Origin: Streptomyces violaceoruber
Lineage (GTDB): Bacteria > Actinomycetota > Actinomycetes > Streptomycetales > Streptomycetaceae
Assembly (NCBI RefSeq): GCF_033406955.1
Contig: NZ_CP137734.1
Span: 248,001-312,000, forward strand
Length of the DNA stretch: 64,000 nucleotides
Direction: 5' to 3'
Below, one piece after another: positions 24,975 to 32,539 of this stretch. The notes beneath the pieces are model-generated. The model saw only the letters and a program-made list of their open reading frames with translations, had not been told where the DNA came from and searched no databases. Every line of letters begins with the position of its first letter. Position 1 is the first letter of the stretch. A program made the translations under genes and the position numbers.

Positions 24975-25053
24975 GGTGGGAACGTGCCCAATTTTGGTGG
25001 GCACGTTCCCACCGGCGCCTCGAAGACTCGTGGGAAGGGGACCGGTCTGTCAA
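24975..25053 (-). promoter_or_regulatory. Twin LacI-type operators and promoter of the sugar ABC operon
   Basis: Two 14-bp boxes, TGGGAACGTGCCCA (24977-24990) and TGGGCACGTTCCCA (24998-25011), are exact reverse complements of each other with centres 21 bp apart (two helical turns). The perfect arms extend to 16 bp (24975-25013). Upstream on the minus strand lie TTGACA (25053-25048) and, 18 nt on, GAGTCT (25029-25024), so the boxes sit at the expected transcription start. The boxes keep the CebR flanks (TGGGA/TCCCA-like) but have a GT-containing core instead of GAGCGCTC. Confidence 0.65.
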
Positions 25054-25203
25054 TAACTTGAAAGCAACTTGTCGCAACCGCCCCTGCGCCGCGTTCGCCT
25101 CCCGGAGACCGGGGGGTGCTCCGCCGACCGCGGCGTCTGTCAGAATTGCCGCAGGTCAACTCCGCGGCAGACAGCGCCGCCGCGGCCGCCGAGGGGGGAG
25201 TAC

Positions 25204-26217
25204 ATGACCGGCAACCGCCGTCCAACGATCAAAACGGTCGCCGCCCGCGCCGGCGTGGGCCGCACCACGGTCTCCCGTGTCGTCAACGGCTCGGAGCTGG
25301 TCAGTGCCGATGCCCGGGAGCGGGTGCTTGCGGCGATCAAGGAACTGAACTACGTTCCCAACTCGGTCGCCCGCGGCCTGGTGACCAACCGCACCAACGC
25401 CGTGGCCCTGGTGATCCCGGAGTCGGAGAGCCGGCTCGGCTCGGAGCCGTTCTTCGCCGCGCTCATCCGCGGGGTCAGCGGCGCCCTCGCCGAGAGCCGC
25501 ACCCAGTTGCAGCTCATGCTCGTCCGCGACCAGGCCGAGCGGGACCAGTTGACCGCGTCGGTCGCGACCCGCCGGGTGGACGGCGTGCTGCTGGTCTCGG
25601 TGCACTCCGAGGACCGGCTGCCCGGCATGCTCGAGGAGATGGGCCTGCCCACGGTGCTCGCCGGCCGCCGCGACTCGGGCGAGCGGCTGAGCTACGTCAA
25701 CTCCGACAACGCCGGCGGGGCCGCCGCCGCGGTGCGGCATCTGCTGGGCGGCGGACGGCGCCGGGTCGCCACCATCACCGGGCCGCTGGACATGGACGTC
25801 GGCCGCAGCCGGCTCGCCGGCTGGCGCGCCGCGCACCTGGAGGCGGCGGTGCCCGCGGAGGAACTCCTCGTCGAGGCGGGCGACTTCACCGAGGAGGGCG
25901 GCGCGAGCGCCATGCGTTTGCTTCTTGAACGCGTCCCGGACCTGGACGCCGTCTTCGCCGCGTCCGACCTCATGGCGGTCGGCGCCCTGGCCGAACTTCG
26001 CCGGCAGAAGCGGCAGGTGCCCGGGGACGTCGCCGTCGTCGGCTTCGAGGACTCCGTCCTGGCCCGCCACACCAACCCGCCGCTGACGACGGTGCGTCAA
26101 CCGGTGGAGGAGCTGGGGCGCACCATGGCCCGCATCCTCACCGACATCACGCAGCACGGTGCGCCGCGGCAGCAGATGACGTTGCCGACGGAGCTGGTGG
26201 TGCGCGAGTCGTCGTAG
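25204..26217 (+). CDS. LacI-family repressor (CebR-like)
   Basis: A 337-residue LacI protein. The HTH and hinge occupy about residues 7-60 (TIKTVAARAGVGRTTVSRVVNG, LNYVPNSVARGL), and the periplasmic-binding-like effector domain fills the rest (VFAASDLMAVGALAELR, VVGFEDSVLARHTNPPLTTVRQP). It is divergent from the sugar ABC operon and most likely represses it, itself and the GH64 gene at 18725, being released by an imported beta-glucoside. A purine-rich GGGGGGAG precedes the ATG. The organisation matches cebR, but the operators differ from the published CebR box, so the inducer may not be cellobiose. Confidence 0.9.
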   Translation: MTGNRRPTIKTVAARAGVGRTTVSRVVNGSELVSADARERVLAAIKELNYVPNSVARGLVTNRTNAVALVIPESESRLGSEPFFAALIRGVSGALAESRTQLQLMLVRDQAERDQLTASVATRRVDGVLLVSVHSEDRLPGMLEEMGLPTVLAGRRDSGERLSYVNSDNAGGAAAAVRHLLGGGRRRVATITGPLDMDVGRSRLAGWRAAHLEAAVPAEELLVEAGDFTEEGGASAMRLLLERVPDLDAVFAASDLMAVGALAELRRQKRQVPGDVAVVGFEDSVLARHTNPPLTTVRQPVEELGRTMARILTDITQHGAPRQQMTLPTELVVRESS

Positions 26218-26500
26218 GCCCGGGTGCCCACCGCGGGAGCGGGCCGGGCTCCCGGTCGGCCGGAACCCGGCACCTGTCGGCGCTCCGGCGGCCGCGGGCT
26301 GCGCGACGTGCCACCGGGTGCCCGCCGGGCACGGCACGGGGCGGGCGTACCGGCCGCGCGGTGGGATCAAGGGAGGTCTCGCCGTCGGGTCGCTTCTCCG
26401 TGCGCCAACCGGGTACCGAGGTGTTCGTCTGGCCGCGTGGGGCGGACTGAGCGAGGTCGCCGGGTGCGGCCGGCGGTGGGACGGCGGCACGGGGCGGGGG
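26218..26500. other. Intergenic gap between convergent genes, one weak hairpin
   Basis: This 283-bp gap separates the LacI gene and the MDR oxidoreductase gene, which converge. The only structure seen is CGGGAGC (26234-26240) with GCTCCCG (26248-26254), a 7-bp stem with 7-nt loop, a possible lacI terminator. No credible coding frame was found. Confidence 0.45.
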
Positions 26501-27463
26501 TCACGGGGTCAGCACGATGCGTCCGAAGACCTCGCCCGCGTCCATCTTCCGGTGCGCCGTGGCCGCCTGGTCCAGGGGCAGCACCTCGTGTACGACGGTC
26601 TCGATCTCCCCGCGGCCCGCGGCGGCGAACTGATCGGCCCGCACGGCCCGCAGGCCGGCCTCCGGGACGGTGGCGGCGCTGAAGGTGGCGAACGACATCG
26701 ACTTCTGGAAGGACGCCATCAGACGGGTGCCGAAGTCCGCCGGCGGCTGCCCCGCGACGGCGCCGACCACCACCATCCTGCCGTTCGGTGCGAGCCTGGT
26801 GAAGAAGTCGGGCAGGCCGGCTCCGGCGACGATGTCCACGATGACGTCGAAGGCGCGGGGAGCGTCCGCGCCGCCCTCGCCCGAGCGGTCCAGGACATGG
26901 GTCGCGCCCAGCCCGCGCAGCCGCTCGCCTCGGGCGGCCGACGACGTGGTGACCGCCACCGCGGCGGCACCGGCGCGTGCCGCGAGCTGGACCGCCATGA
27001 TGCCGATGCTGCCGGCCGCACCGCGGACCAGCACGCGCTCGCCCGCGGTGAAGCGGGCGTGGGCGAGCCCGAAGTGCGCCACCACCCCGGCGCTGCCGAG
27101 CGTCACCGCGGCCGGTGCGGACAACCCCGCGGGGAGCGGGAGGATGTCGTCGGCCGGGGCGGTCGCCTGTTCGGCGTAGCCGCCTCCCGCGCCGGTCTGC
27201 GCCCACACGCGCCGGCCGGTCCAGGCGGCGTCGACGCCCGCGCCGACCGCCGTCACGGTGCCCACCACCTCGCCGCCGGGCACGTGCCCCTCCCGGAATC
27301 CGTAGGCGGCGAGCGCACCGCTGCGGATGGCGACGTCGGCACCGCTCACGCCGATCGCCTCGGTCGCGACCAGTACCTGTCCCGCGGCGGGCGCGGGGGC
27401 GGGAAGGTCGACGACCTCCAGGCCCTCGGGGCCGCCGAACGTCCGGATCGCCACTGCCCTCAT
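26501..27463 (-). CDS. Zinc-free MDR oxidoreductase, NAD(P)H:quinone reductase-like
   Basis: A 320-residue medium-chain dehydrogenase/reductase of the quinone oxidoreductase group. The GroES-like domain covers about 25-115 and the Rossmann domain about 125-255, with the cofactor loop VLVRGAAGSIGIMAVQLAARAG. Catalytic-zinc ligands of alcohol dehydrogenases are absent. It should reduce quinones or enones in the cytoplasm. AAGGAG precedes the ATG at 27463. The divergent TetR gene begins 100 nt away, and a palindrome in between fits a repressor-target pair. Confidence 0.9.
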   Translation of the reverse strand: MRAVAIRTFGGPEGLEVVDLPAPAPAAGQVLVATEAIGVSGADVAIRSGALAAYGFREGHVPGGEVVGTVTAVGAGVDAAWTGRRVWAQTGAGGGYAEQATAPADDILPLPAGLSAPAAVTLGSAGVVAHFGLAHARFTAGERVLVRGAAGSIGIMAVQLAARAGAAAVAVTTSSAARGERLRGLGATHVLDRSGEGGADAPRAFDVIVDIVAGAGLPDFFTRLAPNGRMVVVGAVAGQPPADFGTRLMASFQKSMSFATFSAATVPEAGLRAVRADQFAAAGRGEIETVVHEVLPLDQAATAHRKMDAGEVFGRIVLTP

Positions 27464-27527
27464 TCGTCACTCCTTGCTCGCCGAGGCCGTGCCCTACGCA
27501 CCGAAGCCCTGCTCGCCGGGACGTTAA

Positions 27528-27555
27528 CGGACGCTGCCGTCCGCTTCGCTAAAGT
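27528..27555 (+). promoter_or_regulatory. TetR operator and leaderless promoter
   Basis: CGGACG-CTGC-CGTCCG (27528-27543) is a 16-bp inverted repeat in the shared divergent promoter. TAAAGT (27550-27555) lies exactly 7 nt before the GTG at 27563, indicating a leaderless transcript. The repeat would place bound TetR over the spacer/-35 region. Confidence 0.55.
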
Positions 27556-27562
27556 GAGAGTG

Positions 27563-28180
27563 GTGACCGGTCATTTGCCTCACCCGCTGCGCTCCGACGC
27601 CCGGGACAACCGCGAGCGCATCCTCGACGCGGCCCGCGCGCTGTTCGCCACCGAGGGGCTGCGGGTGCCGATGCGGGAGGTGGCCCGGCGGGCCGGTGTC
27701 GGGCCGGCCACGCTCTACCGGCGCTTCCCGACCAAGCGGGAGCTGGTCACCGAGGCGTTCACGGACCAGTTGCGGGCCTGCCGCACGATCGTCGACGAGG
27801 GCCTGGCCCACCCGGACCCCTGGGCCGGCTTCTGCCTCGTCGTCGAGACGACCTGCGAGCTGCACGCGCGGCACCTCGGCTTCACCGAGGCGTTCATGGC
27901 GGCCTATCCGGAGGCGATGGACTTCGCCGCCGCCCGCGCGTACTCGCTGAAGTCCGCCGGTGAACTGGCCCGTCGGGCCAGGGAAGCCGGTGGTCTGCGC
28001 CCCGATTTCGTACTGGACGACCTCATCCTCATGATCATGGCGAACCGGGGCATCCACGCCCTGTCGACGGCCGCCCGCGTCGCGGCCTCCCGGCGCTTCG
28101 CCGCGCTGGTGATCCAGGCGTTCCGGGCCTCTCCGGAGCATACGCGGCTTCCCCCGGTGCCACGGCTGGCGCCCGGGTGA
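27563..28180 (+). CDS. TetR-family regulator
   Basis: A 205-residue TetR protein. The HTH lies at about 12-58 (RILDAARALFATEGLRVPMREVARRAGVGPATLYRRFPTK region), followed by an all-helical ligand domain. GTG at 27563 is chosen from three in-frame GTGs because it sits 7 nt after a TAAAGT hexamer. It is expected to repress the divergent MDR oxidoreductase and itself and to respond to a toxic quinone or aldehyde-like ligand; that ligand is inference from the neighbour. Confidence 0.88.
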   Translation: MTGHLPHPLRSDARDNRERILDAARALFATEGLRVPMREVARRAGVGPATLYRRFPTKRELVTEAFTDQLRACRTIVDEGLAHPDPWAGFCLVVETTCELHARHLGFTEAFMAAYPEAMDFAAARAYSLKSAGELARRAREAGGLRPDFVLDDLILMIMANRGIHALSTAARVAASRRFAALVIQAFRASPEHTRLPPVPRLAPG

Positions 28181-28245
28181 ACCCGACTGGCCCAGTACGC
28201 GTCCGGTGAGCGTTTCCCCCCGGGCCTCCGTTCGTTGGGACGGAC

Positions 28246-28449
28246 ATGATCAAGAAGCTCGCCTGTGTCTCCGTCATGGCCACCGCTCTGCTGGTCTCCG
28301 CTCCCCTCGCCGAGGCGGCCCCCGTCCCCGGCCCGTCCGCCGGTGTTCCGGGCGGTCCGCTCCTGGACGGTCTCCTCGGTTCGCTGGAGGTGGGGCATCC
28401 CGCCACCTCTGCGCAGTCGCTCCTCCCCCAGGGCATCCTCGGCGGGTGA
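28246..28449 (+). CDS. Small secreted protein, unknown function
   Basis: A 67-residue protein with a clear signal peptide (MIKKLACVSVMATALLVSAPLAEA, cleavage near 24-25), leaving a mature chain of about 42 residues rich in Pro, Gly and Leu and without cysteines. GGGACGG precedes the ATG. The mature sequence has hydrophobic patches (LLDGLLGSLEV, SLLPQGILGG) but no family I recognise. It is monocistronic, with a hairpin just downstream. Confidence 0.7.
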   Translation: MIKKLACVSVMATALLVSAPLAEAAPVPGPSAGVPGGPLLDGLLGSLEVGHPATSAQSLLPQGILGG

Positions 28450-28462
28450 AACGCGCGGGGCG

Positions 28463-28494
28463 GGAGGGGGCGGTTGCGCACTATCACCCCCTCC
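28463..28494 (+). terminator. Hairpin after the small secreted gene
   Basis: GGAGGGGG (28463-28470) pairs with CCCCCTCC (28487-28494) around a 16-nt loop, 13 nt after the stop codon. Likely terminator. Confidence 0.5.
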
Positions 28495-28618
28495 GCCTCC
28501 GATGACCGGTTCGGCGTCCCCCTCCACCGGCCCCTTCCGGGCCCGCCAGACCGCGGCAGGCTTCCCGTAACCACCGTCCGGGAGTCTCCAGGCAGTCATT
28601 CGAACGCGGGAGGCTCCA

Positions 28619-29473
28619 GTGAGACGTGCGAGCAGGAGGCGCGCCGGTGCGGTCGTGGCCGTGCTGAGTGGTCTGGCCCTGGCGGCGACCTCGACGACCG
28701 CACGGGCCGCGACCGGCCCCGACGTCATCGCCCACCGCGGCTCCTCGGGCACGGCACCCGAGAACACCGCCGCCGCCATCGGTCTCGCCGTGCGCCAGCG
28801 CGCCGACTTCGTCGAGATCGACGTCCAACGCACCAAGGACGGCAGACTCGTCAACTTCCACGACTGCACCATGGAACGCACCACCGACATCGAGGAGCTC
28901 TACCCCGGCCGTCCCCGCTACCGCGTCTCCGACTTCACCTGGGACGAACTGAGCCGTCTCGACGCCGGATCCTGGTTCCACGAGGACTACGCGGGTGAGC
29001 GGCTCGTCACCGTCGACGAGGTCGTCCGGCACCTGTGGCACACCCGCACCGGGCTGCTCGCCGAGATCAGCCCCTGCGCTCAGTACGGCACCACCGTCGC
29101 CACCGACCTGGCCGACGCGCTGCGCGGCAAGCCCGGCTACGTCCGCCAGGCCCTCGCCCGCCACCGGCTCGCCGTCCAGTCCTTCGAGACCGACGACGCG
29201 CACGCCTTCCACACCGTCCTGCCGCACGTCCCCATCGGCATCCTCGACGCCGACCGCCCCACCGACACCGAACTCCTGCGGCTCAGCCGGTGGGCCGACC
29301 AGATCAATCCCCAGTACACCGTCACCGACCAGGCCCTCGTCGACCGCGTCCACCGGCTCGGCATGGACATCAACGTCTGGACCGTCGACGAGCCCGGCGC
29401 CGTCCGCACCATGGCCTCCCTCGGCGTCGACGGCATCATCACCGACTACCCCCAGAACCTCACCCGGCGGTAG
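28619..29473 (+). CDS. Secreted glycerophosphodiester phosphodiesterase
   Basis: A 284-residue exported GDPD/PI-PLC-barrel enzyme that hydrolyses glycerophosphodiesters from phospholipids or teichoic acid to glycerol-3-phosphate. The signal peptide ends about residue 31 (TTARAA). The catalytic set is visible: His39-Arg40 (IAHRGSSG), Glu67 and Asp69 (VEIDVQRTKDG) and His81 (FHDCTMERTTD). The C-terminal NVWTVDEP and GVDGIITDYP are conserved. GTG at 28619 has GGGAGG upstream. No PHO box was recognised in its short upstream region. Confidence 0.93.
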   Translation: MRRASRRRAGAVVAVLSGLALAATSTTARAATGPDVIAHRGSSGTAPENTAAAIGLAVRQRADFVEIDVQRTKDGRLVNFHDCTMERTTDIEELYPGRPRYRVSDFTWDELSRLDAGSWFHEDYAGERLVTVDEVVRHLWHTRTGLLAEISPCAQYGTTVATDLADALRGKPGYVRQALARHRLAVQSFETDDAHAFHTVLPHVPIGILDADRPTDTELLRLSRWADQINPQYTVTDQALVDRVHRLGMDINVWTVDEPGAVRTMASLGVDGIITDYPQNLTRR

Positions 29474-29596
29474 CGGGCACGGGTAACGGGCGCTTTGACA
29501 CACATCGCCATCGGGCGTTGACTGTCGGTACGGCACAGCGCCACGCCGCTGCGGGAACCCGGTGATCCAAGCAACCCAGGAAAGCGGCACACGACG

Positions 29597-29941
29597 ATGT
29601 ACGACCAGACACGCGCACAGCAGCCCTCGGACCAGGACCAGCGCCGCACCGGGCACCGTCCCGCGGCACCGGAGGCGCTCCTGCCGCCGGCGGAACGGGA
29701 CGCGGTCCTGGACCGTCTCCGCAAGGCCATCAACACGTTCGCCGACGCTCCGCACGAGGCGCTGGAGGAGGCGGAGGGTGCCTTCGACGACGCCGCCGCC
29801 CATCTCGCGAGCGCCCTCGCGGAACGGCGTCGTGCCCTGCGCGAGAGGTGGCGGGAGCAGGACCCCGAGACGCATGCCGAGGAACTCCGGATCGCCCTGC
29901 GGCAGTACCGGGAGATCACTCAGCGGCTGATCCGTACGTGA
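29597..29941 (+). CDS. Small helical protein, unknown function
   Basis: A 114-residue hydrophilic protein. The first 30 residues are Gln/Arg/Pro-rich and likely disordered. Residues 31-112 are strongly helical and charged (LDRLRKAINTFADAP, LASALAERRRALRERWREQ, LRIALRQYREITQRLIRT), consistent with a coiled-coil or helical hairpin. No signal, membrane segment or known domain was recognised. AGGAAAG lies rather far upstream of the ATG. Its last 26 nt overlap the end of the convergent FGE gene. Confidence 0.6.
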   Translation: MYDQTRAQQPSDQDQRRTGHRPAAPEALLPPAERDAVLDRLRKAINTFADAPHEALEEAEGAFDDAAAHLASALAERRRALRERWREQDPETHAEELRIALRQYREITQRLIRT

Positions 29942-30905
29942 GGCCCGCGTCGTTGGCGCAGCGGAATCCGAGGTTGCCGGACGAGGAGTCCGGGGTGTTG
30001 GAGGAGCGGGCGGCGACCCGGTAGCGGTTGCAGTAGGAGTCGTGGCACAGGTAGGAGCCGCCGCGCAGGACCCGTGCCGCCCCGGTCCCGGGGCCGTGCG
30101 GGTCGACGGTGGGTGATTCGGCGTAGTAGGTGGGCGAGAACCAGTCGGAGCACCATTCCCACACGTTGCCCGCGGTGTTCCACAGGCCGTGGCCGTTGGG
30201 CCGGTAGGACTTGACCGGTGCGGTGCTCAGGTGCCCGTCCTCGGCCGTGTTGACGTGCGGGAAGCGGCCCTGCCAGATGTTGCAGCGCCACCGGCCGCCC
30301 GGGGTCAGCTCGTCGCCCCAGGCGTAGCGGCGGCCGGCCAGTCCCCCGCGGGCGGCGTACTCCCATTCGGCCTCGGTGGGCAGGCGCTTGCCGGCCCACC
30401 GCGCGAAGGCGGTGGCGTCGTTCCAGGAGACGTGGACGACCGGATGGTTCGGCCGGCCGGTGATGTCGGAGCGGGCGCCCTCGGGGCGGCGCCAGTGGGC
30501 GCCCCGCACGTTGATCCACCAGGGGGCGCCGGCGGCGTTGCCGAGGACGTCGGCGTCCGGGGCGGCGACGACCAGGTGGAAGACGGCCGAGGAGCCGAAG
30601 CGTTCGGCGTCGGTCACGTGGCCGGTCGCCTTGACGAAGGCGGCGAACCGGGCGTTGGTGACGGCGGTCTCGTCGATGTGGAAGGGCCGCAGGCGCACCG
30701 TGTGCACGGGTGTCTCGCCGTCGGCCGGATATCCCTCCCCGAAGGCGTCCCCCATCGCGAACTCACCGCCGGGCAGGCGCACCTGTCCGCGGGTCGAGCG
30801 CGGGCGGGCGGCGGGCCCCGGCTCCGCGGCGGCCGCGGGGGACGGGGCGGCCACGGCCACGGGTGCCGTCGCCGGGGCGCAGCACGGGCGGTGAGTAAGG
30901 GTCAC
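29916..30905 (-). CDS. Formylglycine-generating enzyme (sulfatase-modifying factor)
   Basis: A 329-residue FGE-sulfatase family protein. These copper enzymes use O2 to oxidise the Cys of a CxPxR motif in sulfatases to formylglycine. The active-site pair is Cys287 and Cys292 in SYLCHDSYCNRYR, matching the copper-binding Cys pair of the Streptomyces coelicolor enzyme. LPTEAEWEYAARGG, NVWEWCSDW and GFRCAND are FGE signatures. The first 40 residues are Pro/Ala-rich with no clear signal peptide. GTG at 30905 follows GAGGA. Its client is almost certainly the sulfatase encoded 32 nt upstream, which has CTPAR. Confidence 0.95.
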   Translation of the reverse strand: MTLTHRPCCAPATAPVAVAAPSPAAAAEPGPAARPRSTRGQVRLPGGEFAMGDAFGEGYPADGETPVHTVRLRPFHIDETAVTNARFAAFVKATGHVTDAERFGSSAVFHLVVAAPDADVLGNAAGAPWWINVRGAHWRRPEGARSDITGRPNHPVVHVSWNDATAFARWAGKRLPTEAEWEYAARGGLAGRRYAWGDELTPGGRWRCNIWQGRFPHVNTAEDGHLSTAPVKSYRPNGHGLWNTAGNVWEWCSDWFSPTYYAESPTVDPHGPGTGAARVLRGGSYLCHDSYCNRYRVAARSSNTPDSSSGNLGFRCANDAGLTYGSAAE

Positions 30906-30937
30906 GGGTCCTCGAATCGATCGCGTGCGTGCGCCTG

Positions 30938-32539
30938 CTAGGCCTTGTAGGTGGACTCGTCGAGCCCGCTCAGGGTCGGGTCGTGGCCCACCTCTCCGAC
31001 GTCGTACATCGATGTCATCCAGTGGTAGAAGTTGTCGCCGCGTGCGCGCAGGACGTCGTAGAGCCGGCGCATCATGCGGCCGCGGACCTCCGCCTGCTCC
31101 GGGTGGGAGTAGACGTTCTGCAGTTCGTCCGGGTCGGTGTGCAGGTCGTACAGCTCGTTGACGGAGTCGGGGTTGACGACGAGTTTGTACCGGTCCTCGC
31201 GCAGCATGCGCTGGGGGTAGGGGAAGTGGTGGCCGTGGAACTCGCAGACGATGTCCTCGTCCCACTCCACCGTCTCGCCCCGCACCAGGGGCAGCAGGCT
31301 GCGCGAGTCGACGGCGGGTTTCGGGTCGAGGCCGGCCAGTTCGAGGATCGTGGCGGTGCAGTCGAGGAGGCTGACGAACTCGTCGCGCACCTGGCCGCCG
31401 GGCGCGCCCGGGACCCGGAGCAGGCCCGGTGTGCGGTAGATGTCCTCGTACATCGCGGGGCCCTTGTCGTGCAGCCGGTGCGAGCCGGTGAACTCCCCGT
31501 GGTCGCAGGTGAAGAACACCGCCGTGTCGTCCACGAGGCCGAGCCGTTCCATGGCCGCCATGACGCGGCCGATCTGCCGGTCGATGAGGGCCACGTAGCC
31601 CCAGTAGACGGCGATGAGCTTGCGGGTGGTCTCGATGGGCATCGTGTCGAAGGTCCAGTGCGCGCTGTAGTTGCGCTGGACCGGGGGTTTGCCCTCGAAG
31701 GTCTCGGACACCGACCGGGGCAGTTCCACGTCCGCGGGGTCGACCAGGTCGAAGTACTCGTCCGGGAGGATGTACGGCAGGTGCGGTCCGAAGAAGTGCA
31801 GGGCCAGGAAGAAGGGCCGGTCGCGGTCGTGCGCGTCGGCGGCGTAGTGCTCCAGCCGCTCGATGGCGCGGGTGGCCAGGTAGTGCTCGAAGGTGGCCTC
31901 GACCGGCTGGTGCAGACGGGCGGCGAGCAGGTTCCCGGGGCCGCCGTTCGGGAGGGTGCCGCGGACCCGGTCGCTGATCTCGTACGGCGGCAGTCCGCGT
32001 TCGTCGAGGTAGGCGAGGTAGTCCGGGTGGTCGACGGGGTTGTGCCAGCCGGGCAGTTCGGGGCCGTCGAAGCCGTAGTCGGCCGCGGTGCGGCGGTTTC
32101 CGGCGTGCCACTTGCCGAACAGGCCGCAGTTGTAGCCGTGTTCGCGCAGCGCCCGGGAGAAGGCGAACTGGTCCTCGGCGAGGTCCTCCAGGTAGCCGAC
32201 GTTGCGTTCGTGGTTGGCGAGGAGCTTGTGCCGGAAGGGTGCCTGGCCGGTCAGCAGGCTGGCGCGGGCCGGGGTGCAGATGGCGGTGGGGGTGTACCAG
32301 CGGTCGAAGCGGGTTCCCGTGGCGGCCAGTTCGTCGAGCGCGGGGGTGTGGGCCAGCGGGTTGCCGTAGGCGCCGAGCGTGTCGGTGCGGTGCTGGTCGG
32401 TCATGAGGAAGAGGATGTTCTTCCGGGACGCCCCGGCCTGGTCGCAGGCCTGCGCACCGGACTCGGCGCCGGCCTGCACACCGGACTCGCCACCGGTCTG
32501 CGGACCCGGCTGGGCGCCGGGCTCGTTCGTTCGCGTCAC
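30938..32539 (-). CDS. Type I sulfatase (formylglycine-dependent)
   Basis: A 533-residue alkaline-phosphatase-superfamily sulfatase. The modification site is CTPAR, Cys88-Arg92, in TAICTPARASLLTG. Metal ligands and the substrate pocket are seen in ILFLMTDQHRTDTLG, GLFGKWHAG and TCDHGEFTGSHRLHDKG. It should hydrolyse a sulfate ester, possibly on a sugar. No signal peptide is evident, suggesting cytoplasmic action after import. Residues 7-37 are an unusual Gly/Ala/Gln/Pro-rich low-complexity extension. The GTG overlaps the stop of the binding-protein gene (GTGA). It is coupled to the FGE that would activate it. Confidence 0.93.
   Translation of the reverse strand: MTRTNEPGAQPGPQTGGESGVQAGAESGAQACDQAGASRKNILFLMTDQHRTDTLGAYGNPLAHTPALDELAATGTRFDRWYTPTAICTPARASLLTGQAPFRHKLLANHERNVGYLEDLAEDQFAFSRALREHGYNCGLFGKWHAGNRRTAADYGFDGPELPGWHNPVDHPDYLAYLDERGLPPYEISDRVRGTLPNGGPGNLLAARLHQPVEATFEHYLATRAIERLEHYAADAHDRDRPFFLALHFFGPHLPYILPDEYFDLVDPADVELPRSVSETFEGKPPVQRNYSAHWTFDTMPIETTRKLIAVYWGYVALIDRQIGRVMAAMERLGLVDDTAVFFTCDHGEFTGSHRLHDKGPAMYEDIYRTPGLLRVPGAPGGQVRDEFVSLLDCTATILELAGLDPKPAVDSRSLLPLVRGETVEWDEDIVCEFHGHHFPYPQRMLREDRYKLVVNPDSVNELYDLHTDPDELQNVYSHPEQAEVRGRMMRRLYDVLRARGDNFYHWMTSMYDVGEVGHDPTLSGLDESTYKA

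Noticed and set aside
18638..26217. Naming the sugar operon cebR-cebEFG-bglC outright
   Set aside because: Order and families match, but the operators of the ABC operon lack the published CebR core and the neighbourhood points to beta-1,3-glucan; symbols were left blank.
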